Shown one piece after another: positions 1 through 7,157 of a DNA stretch of 13,357 nucleotides. A model generated the notes under the pieces. The model made no database searches. It was not told the DNA's origin and worked only from the letters and a program-made list of their open reading frames with translations. Every line of letters begins with the position of its first letter. Position 1 is the stretch's first letter. This DNA comes from JBOGXB01 sp050694215 (GTDB taxonomy: Bacteria; Actinomycetota; CADDZG01; WHSQ01): assembly GCA_050694215.1 (NCBI GenBank), contig JBOGXB010000053.1, positions 1 to 13,357 of the forward strand. Direction: 5' to 3'. The translations under genes and the position numbers were made by a program.

Positions 1-156
1 TCCGAAGGGAGTCCGAGGACGACGCCGAGGGCCACGTGATCCGAAGGGAGTCCGAGGACGACGCCGAGGGCCACGTGATCCGAAGGGAGTCCGAGGACGA
101 CGCCGAGGGCCACGTGATCCGAAGGGAGTCCGAGGACGACGCCGAAGGGCACATGA
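1..156 (+). repeat. 39-bp in-frame tandem repeat, four units visible
   Basis: Units lie at 1-39, 40-78, 79-117 and 118-156. The first three are identical base for base; the fourth has three substitutions near its 3' end. A diverged, slightly longer unit follows (157-209). Each of the first three units contains the palindrome CACGTG. The period is 13 codons, so copy-number change keeps the reading frame. Perfect identity of neighbouring units, with divergence only at the gene's end, suggests recent expansion or ongoing homogenisation. The array continues beyond the left edge. Confidence 0.95.
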
Positions 157-212
157 CTCGCAGGGAAGACATGAGCGGAGACGACACAGAGGGGCACATG
201 CATCGCAGGTAG
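1..212 (+). CDS. 3' end of a tandem-repeat acidic protein (partial, unknown function)
   Basis: An open frame enters from the left edge (first full codon at 3) and stops at TAG 210-212, so only the C-terminal ~69 residues are visible. They are repeats of a 13-residue unit, ESEDDAEGHVIRR, followed by a last variant, EDMSGDDTEGHMHRR, just before the stop. Coding use is supported by the changes in the fourth unit: GAG to GAA and GGC to GGG are silent, and the others are mild (Val to Met, Ile to Thr). The conserved core is D-D-x-E-G-H-x-x-R-R, an acidic patch followed by His and paired Arg. There is no membrane segment and no Cys. I do not recognise the family. It could be a low-complexity structural or metal-binding protein, or a multi-core peptide precursor. 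The start, any leader sequence and the total repeat number lie outside the window. It converges on the subtilisin-like gene. Confidence 0.7.
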   Translation, partial: RRESEDDAEGHVIRRESEDDAEGHVIRRESEDDAEGHVIRRESEDDAEGHMTRREDMSGDDTEGHMHRR

Positions 213-230
213 CTCTCGCGGAAAAAGGCA

Positions 231-257
231 AAAGGGCCGGGGTCTCCCCGGCCCTTT
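231..257. terminator. Two-way intrinsic terminator between convergent genes
   Basis: A perfect 12-bp stem is formed by AAAGGGCCGGGG (231-242) and CCCCGGCCCTTT (246-257) with a 3-nt loop TCT. It lies 18 nt after the repeat-gene stop (212) and 4 nt after the protease stop (262-264). Read on the minus strand it is followed by TGCCTTTTTC, a good U-tract. On the plus strand it is followed by GCTTTC, a weaker one. It should end the five-gene minus-strand operon and probably also the plus-strand gene. Confidence 0.9.
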
Positions 258-261
258 GCTT

Positions 262-1080
262 TCACGGATCGGCGTTGTCGGCCAGAGCGTGCAGGATCGT
301 CTTCACCTGGAAGGGCGTTAGATGGGGGTGCTTGCCGAGTATCCGGGCGATGAGGCCGGCGATGTGAGGCGCAGCGAAGCTGTTGCCTGTCGCGGTGATC
401 GTTCCCTTGTCCAGCCAGGCCAGCTCTACGTCGATTCCGGGTGCACCGAATTCGACGGGAGGGGAGGGGTTGTAGTCGAACCCGAAGGGGTCCCGGCGCT
501 CGTGTGCTGCTACCGAGAACACGGATGAGTAAAGCGAGGGGTAGCTGGGCGCGGGGACGTTGTTCACGGCCGATACGAGCATCATGTTGCGGAAGTAAGC
601 CTCGTCGGCTATCTCGTGGAACAGGCCGTAGTAATCGCGCTTGCCGCTTGAAAGGCTCAGGTTCGCCACCTGCATCCCGTTGCTCAGACACCACCGGAGG
701 CCGGCGGCGAAGACGATGCCCTTCCCGCTGAGCCGCGCGCCCAGGACCCGCACGCTGTAGAGCGCTGCGTCAGGCGCAGCCTTCCGAATGATCCCCGCGC
801 ACGCCGTGCCGTGACCGAAGAGATCCTCGTGAGGACCCTCCTCGATGCGGACCTCACCCTCGGCGTCCGGGTCGTAGTAGAGAGCCACTGCCCCGGCTAC
901 GCCTCCGACCAGGGGATGATCACCATCGATCCCGCTGTCGACGATTGCCACCTTCACCCCGGCCCCCGTGCCGCCTCCCCAAGCCCATTCCTTGGTGATC
1001 TCGGCGGGAAGCCCGGGAGCGATCCGCTGTAGGCGACTGGGTTCGAACTGCTCCGACCAGGCTGGTCTCAGGTCGGCCAT
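262..1080 (-). CDS. Small intracellular subtilisin-like serine protease (S8 family)
   Basis: This 272-residue protein is essentially a bare S8 catalytic domain. The triad is visible: Asp48 in VAIVDSGIDGDHP, His90 in DLFGHGTACAG and Ser234 in TGNSFAAPHIAGL. The oxyanion Asn is probably Asn174 in SAVNNVP, where the usual Gly before it is Asn. There is no signal peptide and no room for an I9-type propeptide (about 40 residues precede the first catalytic strand), so it is probably cytoplasmic and made active or held by a partner. The ATG start overlaps the end of the GAF gene by 13 bp, and no clear Shine-Dalgarno sequence is seen, which points to translational coupling as the last gene of the operon. 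Its substrate is unknown. The operon context suggests regulated cleavage downstream of the cyclase/GAF genes, and the convergent repeat protein is a possible but unproven target. Confidence 0.9.
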   Translation of the reverse strand: MADLRPAWSEQFEPSRLQRIAPGLPAEITKEWAWGGGTGAGVKVAIVDSGIDGDHPLVGGVAGAVALYYDPDAEGEVRIEEGPHEDLFGHGTACAGIIRKAAPDAALYSVRVLGARLSGKGIVFAAGLRWCLSNGMQVANLSLSSGKRDYYGLFHEIADEAYFRNMMLVSAVNNVPAPSYPSLYSSVFSVAAHERRDPFGFDYNPSPPVEFGAPGIDVELAWLDKGTITATGNSFAAPHIAGLIARILGKHPHLTPFQVKTILHALADNADP

Positions 1081-1817
1081 GAGCGCGTTCGGGCGTAGGC
1101 AAGCAGCTCGTTCAGTAGACGTACCGCGAGGGCGCGCTCTTCCGGGCCCGACCGGCCGAGCTGATGAAAGAGCCGGGCGATCTCGGCGAGGTTCTCGTTG
1201 GGACCGGGCGCTTCATCCGCGATGCGTTGCAGCGCGCTGTCGAGATCGGACCCGTCGGCTGCCATGCCGACAGCCCGAAAGAGCGCTTGACCGAGATCCG
1301 TGAAGATGCGGGAGTTCTCTATAGCCAGAGCCGCCTGCGCCGCGAATAGGCCCAGCAGCTCCAGGTCGTTGCGCCCCTCCCTGCCCTCTGTGTCTCGATC
1401 GAGCACTTCGATGACCCCGATCATTCGACGCTCGGTCTCGAGTGGCATCGCGAGGATCGATGTCGGCGTGTAGCCCGTGCTCTCGGCGACGTCTACGGCG
1501 AATCTGGCATCGCGGCTCACGTCCTCTATCGCGATCGGCTGGCCGGACGTGACGACCCAACCCGCGATGCCCTGATTCGAAGGGATCCGCATGCCGACCA
1601 CGTCCTCGGCTCCCGTTCCCGATGCGACGTAAAACACGAGCTCATCCGTGTTCTCGTCAAGGACCGCGATCGAACAGGCGGCCGCGCCGAAGATGCTCTC
1701 GGCTGCGGACGTGATCGAGCGGACCAGCTCCTGATGTCCGGCAGGGGCCAGGGCCGGCCCTAGATCTGCCGCAACGCGCGCCAGCTCACGCAAGAAGTCG
1801 TTGCTTTCCTCATTCAT
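1068..1817 (-). CDS. Stand-alone GAF-domain sensor protein
   Basis: This is a soluble 249-residue protein. Residues ~28-170 form a GAF domain: the core includes SIAVLDENTDELVF, GMRIPSNQGIAGWVV, IEDVSRDARF and MIGVIEVLDR, followed by the exit helix QAALAIENSRIF. GAF domains bind small ligands such as cyclic nucleotides, or act as redox or dimerisation modules. No output domain (kinase, phosphatase, cyclase or HTH) follows. The C-terminal ~65 residues are helical and charged and I do not recognise them; they may be a protein-interaction tail. The ATG sits 1 bp after the stop of the transporter gene. An AGGAGG at about 1830-1835 lies 12 nt upstream, inside that gene's 3' end. The 3' end overlaps the protease gene by 13 bp. 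A role as ligand-dependent partner of the protease or as cyclic-nucleotide sensor is inferred from position only. Confidence 0.85.
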   Translation of the reverse strand: MNEESNDFLRELARVAADLGPALAPAGHQELVRSITSAAESIFGAAACSIAVLDENTDELVFYVASGTGAEDVVGMRIPSNQGIAGWVVTSGQPIAIEDVSRDARFAVDVAESTGYTPTSILAMPLETERRMIGVIEVLDRDTEGREGRNDLELLGLFAAQAALAIENSRIFTDLGQALFRAVGMAADGSDLDSALQRIADEAPGPNENLAEIARLFHQLGRSGPEERALAVRLLNELLAYARTRSWPT

Positions 1818-1818
1818 G

Positions 1819-3513
1819 TCACTGGATCGCCTCCTGCGTTCGTGGTTCGTATGAGGGGTGGGTGCGCGCGAGCCTCCCCACTATCCCGTCCAGCAGAGTT
1901 CCGGACAACGTCGGGGACTCGTTTATCGCGTCCAGGAAGTCCGGACCCGAGATGCGATACACGGTCCCGCGCGTGGCGGCGCGTACGGTTGCCGTCCGGG
2001 GGATCCCTTCGACCAGCCCGATCTCGCCGAAGTAGTCCCCCTCCGCCAGCGTGTTGATCACCCTCGGCGTACCACCGGCCTCTCCCTTCGACACGACCTC
2101 GAAGCCCCCCGAGCGGACGACGTAGAAGTCTTCGGCCGGCTCGCCCTCGGTGATTACCGTCTCTCCCGCTTCCACGGTTTGCTCCGCCAGTGCCTGAGCC
2201 AGTATCTCGAGCGAGTGGCGTTGAGCTCCCTCGAAGATCGGGAGAGAGGAGAGGATGTCGACGTCCGCCGCGGTCTCCCTCATGCGCTCCGCCGCTCGAC
2301 GGTTGAGGGCTCGGACGCGTGGGAAGAGCGCCACAGCCACCAGTGGAAGTAGCGCTCCCACGCCTATGAGCGTCGTCTTCAGTCCGATCGCGTTGACCAG
2401 CAGAGGAGCAAGCAAGGAGCCGAGGAGTATCCCCGCGACGCTCAGCGAGTCGAGCACACCGAAGACTCGCGCCGTCACCTCTTTCCTGAGCAGCCTCTGC
2501 AACATCGTGACGGTCATGACGTCGAGCACGATGCTGCCCGCCCCCTCGACGGTTAGCAGCACGTACGCGATGAGCGGCACGCGCACGATTGACAGCAGCA
2601 TGAGGGGGACGCCGGCGACGAGGATCGCGATGGACAACGCGCCCGCGGAGCGCGGGTGGTCCACCAGACGACTGGCGACGCCGGCCGCGAGCACGCCCCC
2701 TAATCCGATCGCGGCAGTGAGGAAACCGACGCCCTCTGCACCCGTATCGAGCAGCCGCTCGGAGACGAGGATCAGAAGCACTAGCTCGAACCCGTACACG
2801 AGCGACACGGTTACGAAGAACACGACCAGGATCGAGACCTGCCCCGAGGACGCGATCGCGCGCAGTCCCTCGACGAGGCGCTTTATCAGCGTGGATCGCT
2901 CTTCCTCGGCTGCAGCCTTCGATTTCACCTGGAGCCGGGCAACCGACGCAGCCGAGGCCAAGAAAGTGAATCCGTTCAGGGCGAAGGCCAGAGTTGGAGA
3001 GCCGATGATCAGCAGCAGCCCTGCGAGTGCCGGTCCCACGACGAGCGCGGTGTGCTCGACCGTACTGAGAGCTGCATTCGCAACCGAGAGGTCGGATTCC
3101 TTGACGATGCTGGGCGTAGTCGCTGCCAGCGCGGGGCCGAAGGGGGTTCCCGCCGCAGTCGAGATGAACGTGATCGCGATTGCGAGAGCTACCGGCGCGG
3201 ACGACGCAGCGACGGCCGCGAGGAGGAACATGAGACCGGCACGAGCCACGTCCGCCAACACCATGACGCGCCGCCGATCGTAGCGATCGGCAATCGCACC
3301 CCCGAGGGTGCCGAACAGGACATAGGGGATGAGACGGAGGATGCTCGCGGCAGCCACCCATGCAGCCGAGTGCGTCTCCTCGAACACGAAGACGATGAGA
3401 GCCGTCCCGTAGACCCAGTCACCCGCGGTCGAGACGGCGAGCGCGGATAACAAGCGCCGGAAGTCACGGTTCCTTAGGGCGGCCCTGAACGAGGTCGTGC
3501 GACCGGCTCCCAC
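1819..3513 (-). CDS. MFS transporter with C-terminal cyclic-nucleotide-binding domain
   Basis: This 564-residue fusion has two parts. Residues ~10-400 are an MFS_3-type (EntS-like) 12-helix transporter, opening with FRAALRNRDFRRLL and carrying the loop 2-3 signature GGAIADRYDRRR (71-82). After a charged linker (~400-420), residues ~425-545 form a CRP-like cNMP-binding domain. Its phosphate-binding cassette is intact: GDYFGEIGLVEG (492-503) then PRTATV (505-510), with Glu497 and Arg506 in the positions that hold the ribose and cyclic phosphate. The residue after that Arg is Thr, as in cGMP-selective sites of eukaryotic PKG, but this is also common in bacterial domains, so it does not fix the ligand. 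There is no HTH. Transport, efflux or a gated leak controlled by the cyclases' product is the natural reading. The start is GTG at 3513, 3 bp after the cyclase stop and in its reading frame. The only nearby purine-rich match, AGGA, is very close to the start, so coupling to upstream translation is likely. Confidence 0.9.
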   Translation of the reverse strand: MGAGRTTSFRAALRNRDFRRLLSALAVSTAGDWVYGTALIVFVFEETHSAAWVAAASILRLIPYVLFGTLGGAIADRYDRRRVMVLADVARAGLMFLLAAVAASSAPVALAIAITFISTAAGTPFGPALAATTPSIVKESDLSVANAALSTVEHTALVVGPALAGLLLIIGSPTLAFALNGFTFLASAASVARLQVKSKAAAEEERSTLIKRLVEGLRAIASSGQVSILVVFFVTVSLVYGFELVLLILVSERLLDTGAEGVGFLTAAIGLGGVLAAGVASRLVDHPRSAGALSIAILVAGVPLMLLSIVRVPLIAYVLLTVEGAGSIVLDVMTVTMLQRLLRKEVTARVFGVLDSLSVAGILLGSLLAPLLVNAIGLKTTLIGVGALLPLVAVALFPRVRALNRRAAERMRETAADVDILSSLPIFEGAQRHSLEILAQALAEQTVEAGETVITEGEPAEDFYVVRSGGFEVVSKGEAGGTPRVINTLAEGDYFGEIGLVEGIPRTATVRAATRGTVYRISGPDFLDAINESPTLSGTLLDGIVGRLARTHPSYEPRTQEAIQ

Positions 3514-3516
3514 GTC

Positions 3517-6500
3517 CTACGCGAAGCTGGAAGCCTGGGCGGCGCTGGCGCCGGCGCCCATCTCCTCCAATCGAGGGACGACATCCTCCGCGACCCTGTG
3601 AGCCTCTTTGGCGTCGAGCAGAGGGAGAAGATCAACGAGCAGGCGGGCCGCCCGGTAGCGTTGTCCCAGCCGGTCGAGCCGAGCCATCGCATCCAGGGCT
3701 CGCTCGGCGGCGTCGTGGTAGCGCGCATCTCGGGCCATGAACATCGCATCGCCCCAGTCCGCGATGCATGTGAGCCACGGAGCGCACATTGGACCTGCTT
3801 TCGCATGAGCCTGCCCCGCGAGCTCCGAGAAGCGTTCTCTCTCATCCAGCACGGCGGTGACCTGAAGATCGGAGCGCAACCGATCCAAGCGCAGGAAGGG
3901 CCAGTCCTGGGGCCGGTACGCGAGCACCTTGCGCCTGCTCTCCTCCGCTCCCACGATCGGGCGGACGGTGTCCCAGGTCAATATCAAGCTGGGCCCGCCC
4001 GACCGCCCTCGGTATCCGGTCTCCATCAGCTCGATCGCTTCGACGGTACCTGCCTTGTCCTCTCGCTCAAAGCACGCCACGGCGAGCCGCGCCAGAGCCA
4101 TGGCGCCCGACCCGCACACCTGACCTCCCTCATCCGTGAGGAAGGTATGAGGCTGGACGCGCAGGTTCTCGAACGACTCGTAAAGCTCCGGGAATCTGCC
4201 CTGGGCGAGCAGGTATTGACTGACGGCATGAGCTGTGTGGATACGCCTATGAGGGGTAAGCGTTTGCGCTTGCTCGAACGCCTCCTCAGCGATGCTCTCC
4301 GCGCGGTCGTGGCGGCCCACCTCCGACATGAGCAACGAGCACATGAGTGTTATCTCGTGGGCTTCGTTGATGTCCCCGATCCTTCGCGCTAGTTCGAGAA
4401 CCTTCTCCGCCGTTGACGGGTAGTCGCAGCGAGACTCCTCAAGATCCTGGATCGCCATGATGGCCAGATACAGAAGGAACGGTGAGTCGACCTTCTCGGC
4501 CAGCACGAGAGCTTGCCTCGCCGCTCTGGCCGCATCTTCCTCGGACTGGGGCGCCATCTCGAAGACTCGGTACGTCGACCGGCCGAGAAGCAGCGCGGCC
4601 GCTTCGAAGGTCTCGGAATCCTCACCGATCTCGTTCAGCCGCTCCTCGACGAGCTGAACCGCCCGCGACCTCCATTCCGTTCCCTTCAAGGTGCCGCCGT
4701 ATCGCGCCCAGAAGAGAGTGCCTGCAACCCGCATCTCGGAGGCGACGTCTTCGTAGCCGAGGGAGCGCGCAAGCTCGAATGCCTCGAGGTAAGTTGTCCA
4801 GGCATCTCCCTGCAGAGCGGCGTCCTCTCCCCGCGCCTTCGACTCGAGACAAGCGAGGCGTTCCTCATCCGTTGCCGTTAGGGCGAGAGCTCGAACGGCG
4901 AAGCTCACAGCCTGGGCCGCGTCGGCCCGCATCCTTGCGGCCTCGGCCGTCGCCAGGAGGGCGTCGATGGCCTTGGATCGAATACCTTCCCGCGTTCGCC
5001 GGTCGTGAGGCCACGCAAGGTCCGCGTTCTCGGGCTGCGCGGCCACCTCGTAGTGATGGGCGATCAGCTCGATGAACTCCTCGCGTCGCTGCGACGCGAG
5101 CTCCTCGATCCATTCGCCAATGGCCGCGTGGGAGCGTGCCCGGCGCGCTTTGGGGATGGACTCGTAGGCAACGTCACGCGTCAGAACGTGCTTGAACGAG
5201 AGCTCTAGCTGACCGGGCAAGGATGATGTGGGAAGTGACACCAGCAGTCCCTTGTCCTCCAGGGCCCGCAAGACCGTTCGCACGGGTTTGCCGTCCCCCA
5301 TCGCATCCAGGGCGGTTGCCCAGAATGTGCGTCCGACCACGGAGGCGTCCTGAAGTGTTCCCTTCTCTTCCGGAGAGAGCGCGTCGATCCGAGCGGCGAG
5401 GACTGCGCGTACGGTGTCGGGAATGGCCACCACGACTCCAGGGGTTGCGGTCGCCTGGACCTCCTCGCCCACGCGATAGAGAATGCCCTGGTCGATCAGG
5501 TGCCCGACGATCTCCTCGGCAAAGAACGGGTTGCCCTCGGCCGAGGAGGCGATCCTCTCCTTCAGATCTCCGCCTACGTGAGGCACGAGCGCATCCAGGA
5601 GGTCATGAGAGTCGTCCTCGGTAAGCGGTTCCAGGCCGATTTGGGACATCCTGGTGCGCGACGCCCACGGTCGGGACTCCGCGAACTCCGGTCTGGCGGT
5701 AACGATGAGGAAGATGGCACCGGAAGAGCGAGCCACGAGATGCTCCAGCATGTCGAGCAGCGGCGACTCGGCCCAGTGGAGATCTTCGATCACCATTATC
5801 AGCGGCCGGTCGGCCGCGAGGCCTGAGATGAAGCGCGGCCAAGCGAGCCCGAGCTCGTCACCAACTGATTCAGCCGTCATCCGGTCGAGGGGATTGTCAT
5901 CGAGAGTTATTCCGGCCGTCTTGGCCAGAGCGAACTTCACGCGATCGCGCTCTCCATGGGCGTCGTCCTCTACGAGATCCACAACGATCTTCTCGAGCTT
6001 CTCAGTGGCGATCACCGCGGGATCGTCCAACGTGATTCCGGCTGTGGCCCACAGGATCTCCCGCAGAGGCCAGTAGGTGATTCCTTGGCCGTAGGGCAGA
6101 CATCCGCCGACATGGACGGCTGGAGCAGCATTCGCTTCTCCGCCGGCGCGGATGATGTCCGACACAACTCCGCCGATGAATTCCTCCGTCAGCCGGCTCT
6201 TGCCGATGCCTGGGAGGCCGAGGATCGTTACCAGTCTTGGTCGTTTCTCGGTAGCCGTCGACGCGTACAGGGTGTGCAGGAGGTCGAACTCGCGCTCCCT
6301 CCCGATCACTCTCGTTCGCATCCCGGGTAGACCACGAGGGCGCCTCTGCTCCGTCACCTCGGTCAGTCGCCAGGCTGTGACCGGGAGGGCCTTGCCCTTC
6401 AAGCTCTTGTAGCCGACCTCCTCGAACGCGAACGCTCCACGAGCGGCAAGGTATGTTCGCTCACCCACGATCACCTCGCCCGGTTCGGCCGACTGCTGGA

Positions 6501-7071
6501 GGCGAGCTGCCACGTTGACCGCGTCACCCGTAACCATGAGCTGGTCTCCGCTGGTGCCCGAGATGACATCACCGCTGCAGACGCCGATCCGAACCTCGAG
6601 TAGCACACCGTGACGTTCTTCCACCTCGGGATTGAGCTCAGCCAGCTTGTCGTGCATAGCCAAAGCAGCTCTGAGCGCTCGCTCTGAGTCGTCTTCGTGC
6701 AGTGTCGGGATGCCGAACACGGCCATCACCGCGTCTCCGACGAACTTCTCCACCGTCCCTCCCCACGACTCGATCACGTCTGCCATCGCTTTGAAGTAGT
6801 CCCCCAGCAAGACACGTAGTCGCTCCGGGTCGAGCTGCTCGCCGAGCGCGGTCGATCCGGTGAGGTCCGCGAACAGAATGGTTACGAACCTCCGCTCTTC
6901 CTGCCTCGGTGCCGCGAGATCCAACCGATGGCCGCACGAAGCACAGAACTGAGTTCCCAGTCGAGCCTCGGCACCGCACGACGGGCAGACGGCGACGAGA
7001 GCCGTTCCGCACGACGGACAGAACCTCGCGTCGTCATTGACCTGTGCCGTGCAGGAGGGACAAGATGTCAC
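3517..7071 (-). CDS. Class III nucleotide cyclase with zinc ribbons, AAA-type ATPase and helical-repeat region (paralogue 1)
   Basis: This is an 1184-residue signalling protein. Residues 1-50 carry four CxxC pairs (Cys4/7, 18/21, 29/32, 43/46), a double zinc ribbon. Residues ~60-235 are a class III cyclase domain with metal-binding Asp69 (FADLTGST) and Asp113 (EKFVGDAVMAVFG), Lys109, and the transition-state pair Asn186/Arg190 in GDAVNVAAR. The spot that holds Asp or Thr in typical adenylate cyclases appears to be Met179, so the substrate base cannot be called. An AAA/STAND-like ATPase follows, with Walker A GLPGIGKS (285-292) and Walker B LIMVIEDLHWAE (424-435). The C-terminal half (~650-1184) is rich in Ala/Leu/Arg helices, as in TPR-type sensor regions. 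There are no membrane helices. The start is GTG at 7071, preceded by a good SD (GAGAGGA). The 5' end lies inside one copy of a 62-bp tandem duplication. The TAG stop is followed, in frame, by GAC and the GTG start of the transporter. Confidence 0.93.
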   Translation of the reverse strand: MTSCPSCTAQVNDDARFCPSCGTALVAVCPSCGAEARLGTQFCASCGHRLDLAAPRQEERRFVTILFADLTGSTALGEQLDPERLRVLLGDYFKAMADVIESWGGTVEKFVGDAVMAVFGIPTLHEDDSERALRAALAMHDKLAELNPEVEERHGVLLEVRIGVCSGDVISGTSGDQLMVTGDAVNVAARLQQSAEPGEVIVGERTYLAARGAFAFEEVGYKSLKGKALPVTAWRLTEVTEQRRPRGLPGMRTRVIGREREFDLLHTLYASTATEKRPRLVTILGLPGIGKSRLTEEFIGGVVSDIIRAGGEANAAPAVHVGGCLPYGQGITYWPLREILWATAGITLDDPAVIATEKLEKIVVDLVEDDAHGERDRVKFALAKTAGITLDDNPLDRMTAESVGDELGLAWPRFISGLAADRPLIMVIEDLHWAESPLLDMLEHLVARSSGAIFLIVTARPEFAESRPWASRTRMSQIGLEPLTEDDSHDLLDALVPHVGGDLKERIASSAEGNPFFAEEIVGHLIDQGILYRVGEEVQATATPGVVVAIPDTVRAVLAARIDALSPEEKGTLQDASVVGRTFWATALDAMGDGKPVRTVLRALEDKGLLVSLPTSSLPGQLELSFKHVLTRDVAYESIPKARRARSHAAIGEWIEELASQRREEFIELIAHHYEVAAQPENADLAWPHDRRTREGIRSKAIDALLATAEAARMRADAAQAVSFAVRALALTATDEERLACLESKARGEDAALQGDAWTTYLEAFELARSLGYEDVASEMRVAGTLFWARYGGTLKGTEWRSRAVQLVEERLNEIGEDSETFEAAALLLGRSTYRVFEMAPQSEEDAARAARQALVLAEKVDSPFLLYLAIMAIQDLEESRCDYPSTAEKVLELARRIGDINEAHEITLMCSLLMSEVGRHDRAESIAEEAFEQAQTLTPHRRIHTAHAVSQYLLAQGRFPELYESFENLRVQPHTFLTDEGGQVCGSGAMALARLAVACFEREDKAGTVEAIELMETGYRGRSGGPSLILTWDTVRPIVGAEESRRKVLAYRPQDWPFLRLDRLRSDLQVTAVLDERERFSELAGQAHAKAGPMCAPWLTCIADWGDAMFMARDARYHDAAERALDAMARLDRLGQRYRAARLLVDLLPLLDAKEAHRVAEDVVPRLEEMGAGASAAQASSFA

Positions 7072-7157
7072 GACAGCTTCCTCTCCAACTCGGCGTCATT
7101 GACCTGTGCCGTGCAGGAGGGACAAGATGTCACGACAGCTTCCTCTCCAACTCGGCG
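7032..7157. repeat. Perfect 62-bp tandem duplication at the cyclase-cyclase junction
   Basis: Bases 7032-7095 and 7094-7157 are identical over 64 positions at an offset of 62, sharing CG at 7094-7095. One copy covers the 3' end of the upstream cyclase gene, with its stop and the SD for the next gene. The other covers the start and first codons of the downstream cyclase. Each copy contains the string GTGA that serves as stop (TGA) in one and start (GTG) in the other. Complete identity suggests a recent event or, less interestingly, an assembly error. Confidence 0.97.
7068..7133 (-). CDS. 21-codon mini-ORF bridging the two cyclase genes
   Basis: A GTG at 7133-7131 overlaps the upstream cyclase's TGA (7132-7130) in the order GTGA. 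The frame from it encodes MTSCPSCTAQVND (the start of the downstream cyclase) joined to AELERKLS (the end of the upstream cyclase). It stops at TGA 7070-7068, which again overlaps the downstream GTG (7071-7069) as GTGA. The SD-like GAGAGGA precedes both GTGs because it lies in the duplicated segment. The peptide carries one orphan CxxC and is unlikely to have its own function. Its plausible role is to carry terminating ribosomes from one cyclase gene to the next. Translation is inferred, not shown. Confidence 0.4.
   Translation of the reverse strand: MTSCPSCTAQVNDAELERKLS

Noticed and set aside
1..156. CRISPR-like array
   Set aside because: The 39-bp units abut with no variable spacers, keep an open frame of 13 codons per unit and show synonymous changes, so they are coding repeats.
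2255..3283. 342-codon plus-strand open frame antisense to the MFS gene
   Set aside because: It is a high-GC shadow: its product is Ser/Thr/Arg/Ala-rich without domain features, while the opposite strand encodes a clear MFS plus cNMP-binding protein.
1814..3361. 515-codon minus-strand frame overlapping the MFS gene
   Set aside because: It is Arg/Gly-rich out-of-frame translation of the transporter gene, with no recognisable motif.
5900..6060. Internal duplication in the downstream cyclase suggested by TAGITLDD occurring at residues 343-350 and 385-392
   Set aside because: The eight-residue match is not extended on either side and the DNA of the two copies differs, so it may be chance or a short structural echo; not enough for a repeat call.
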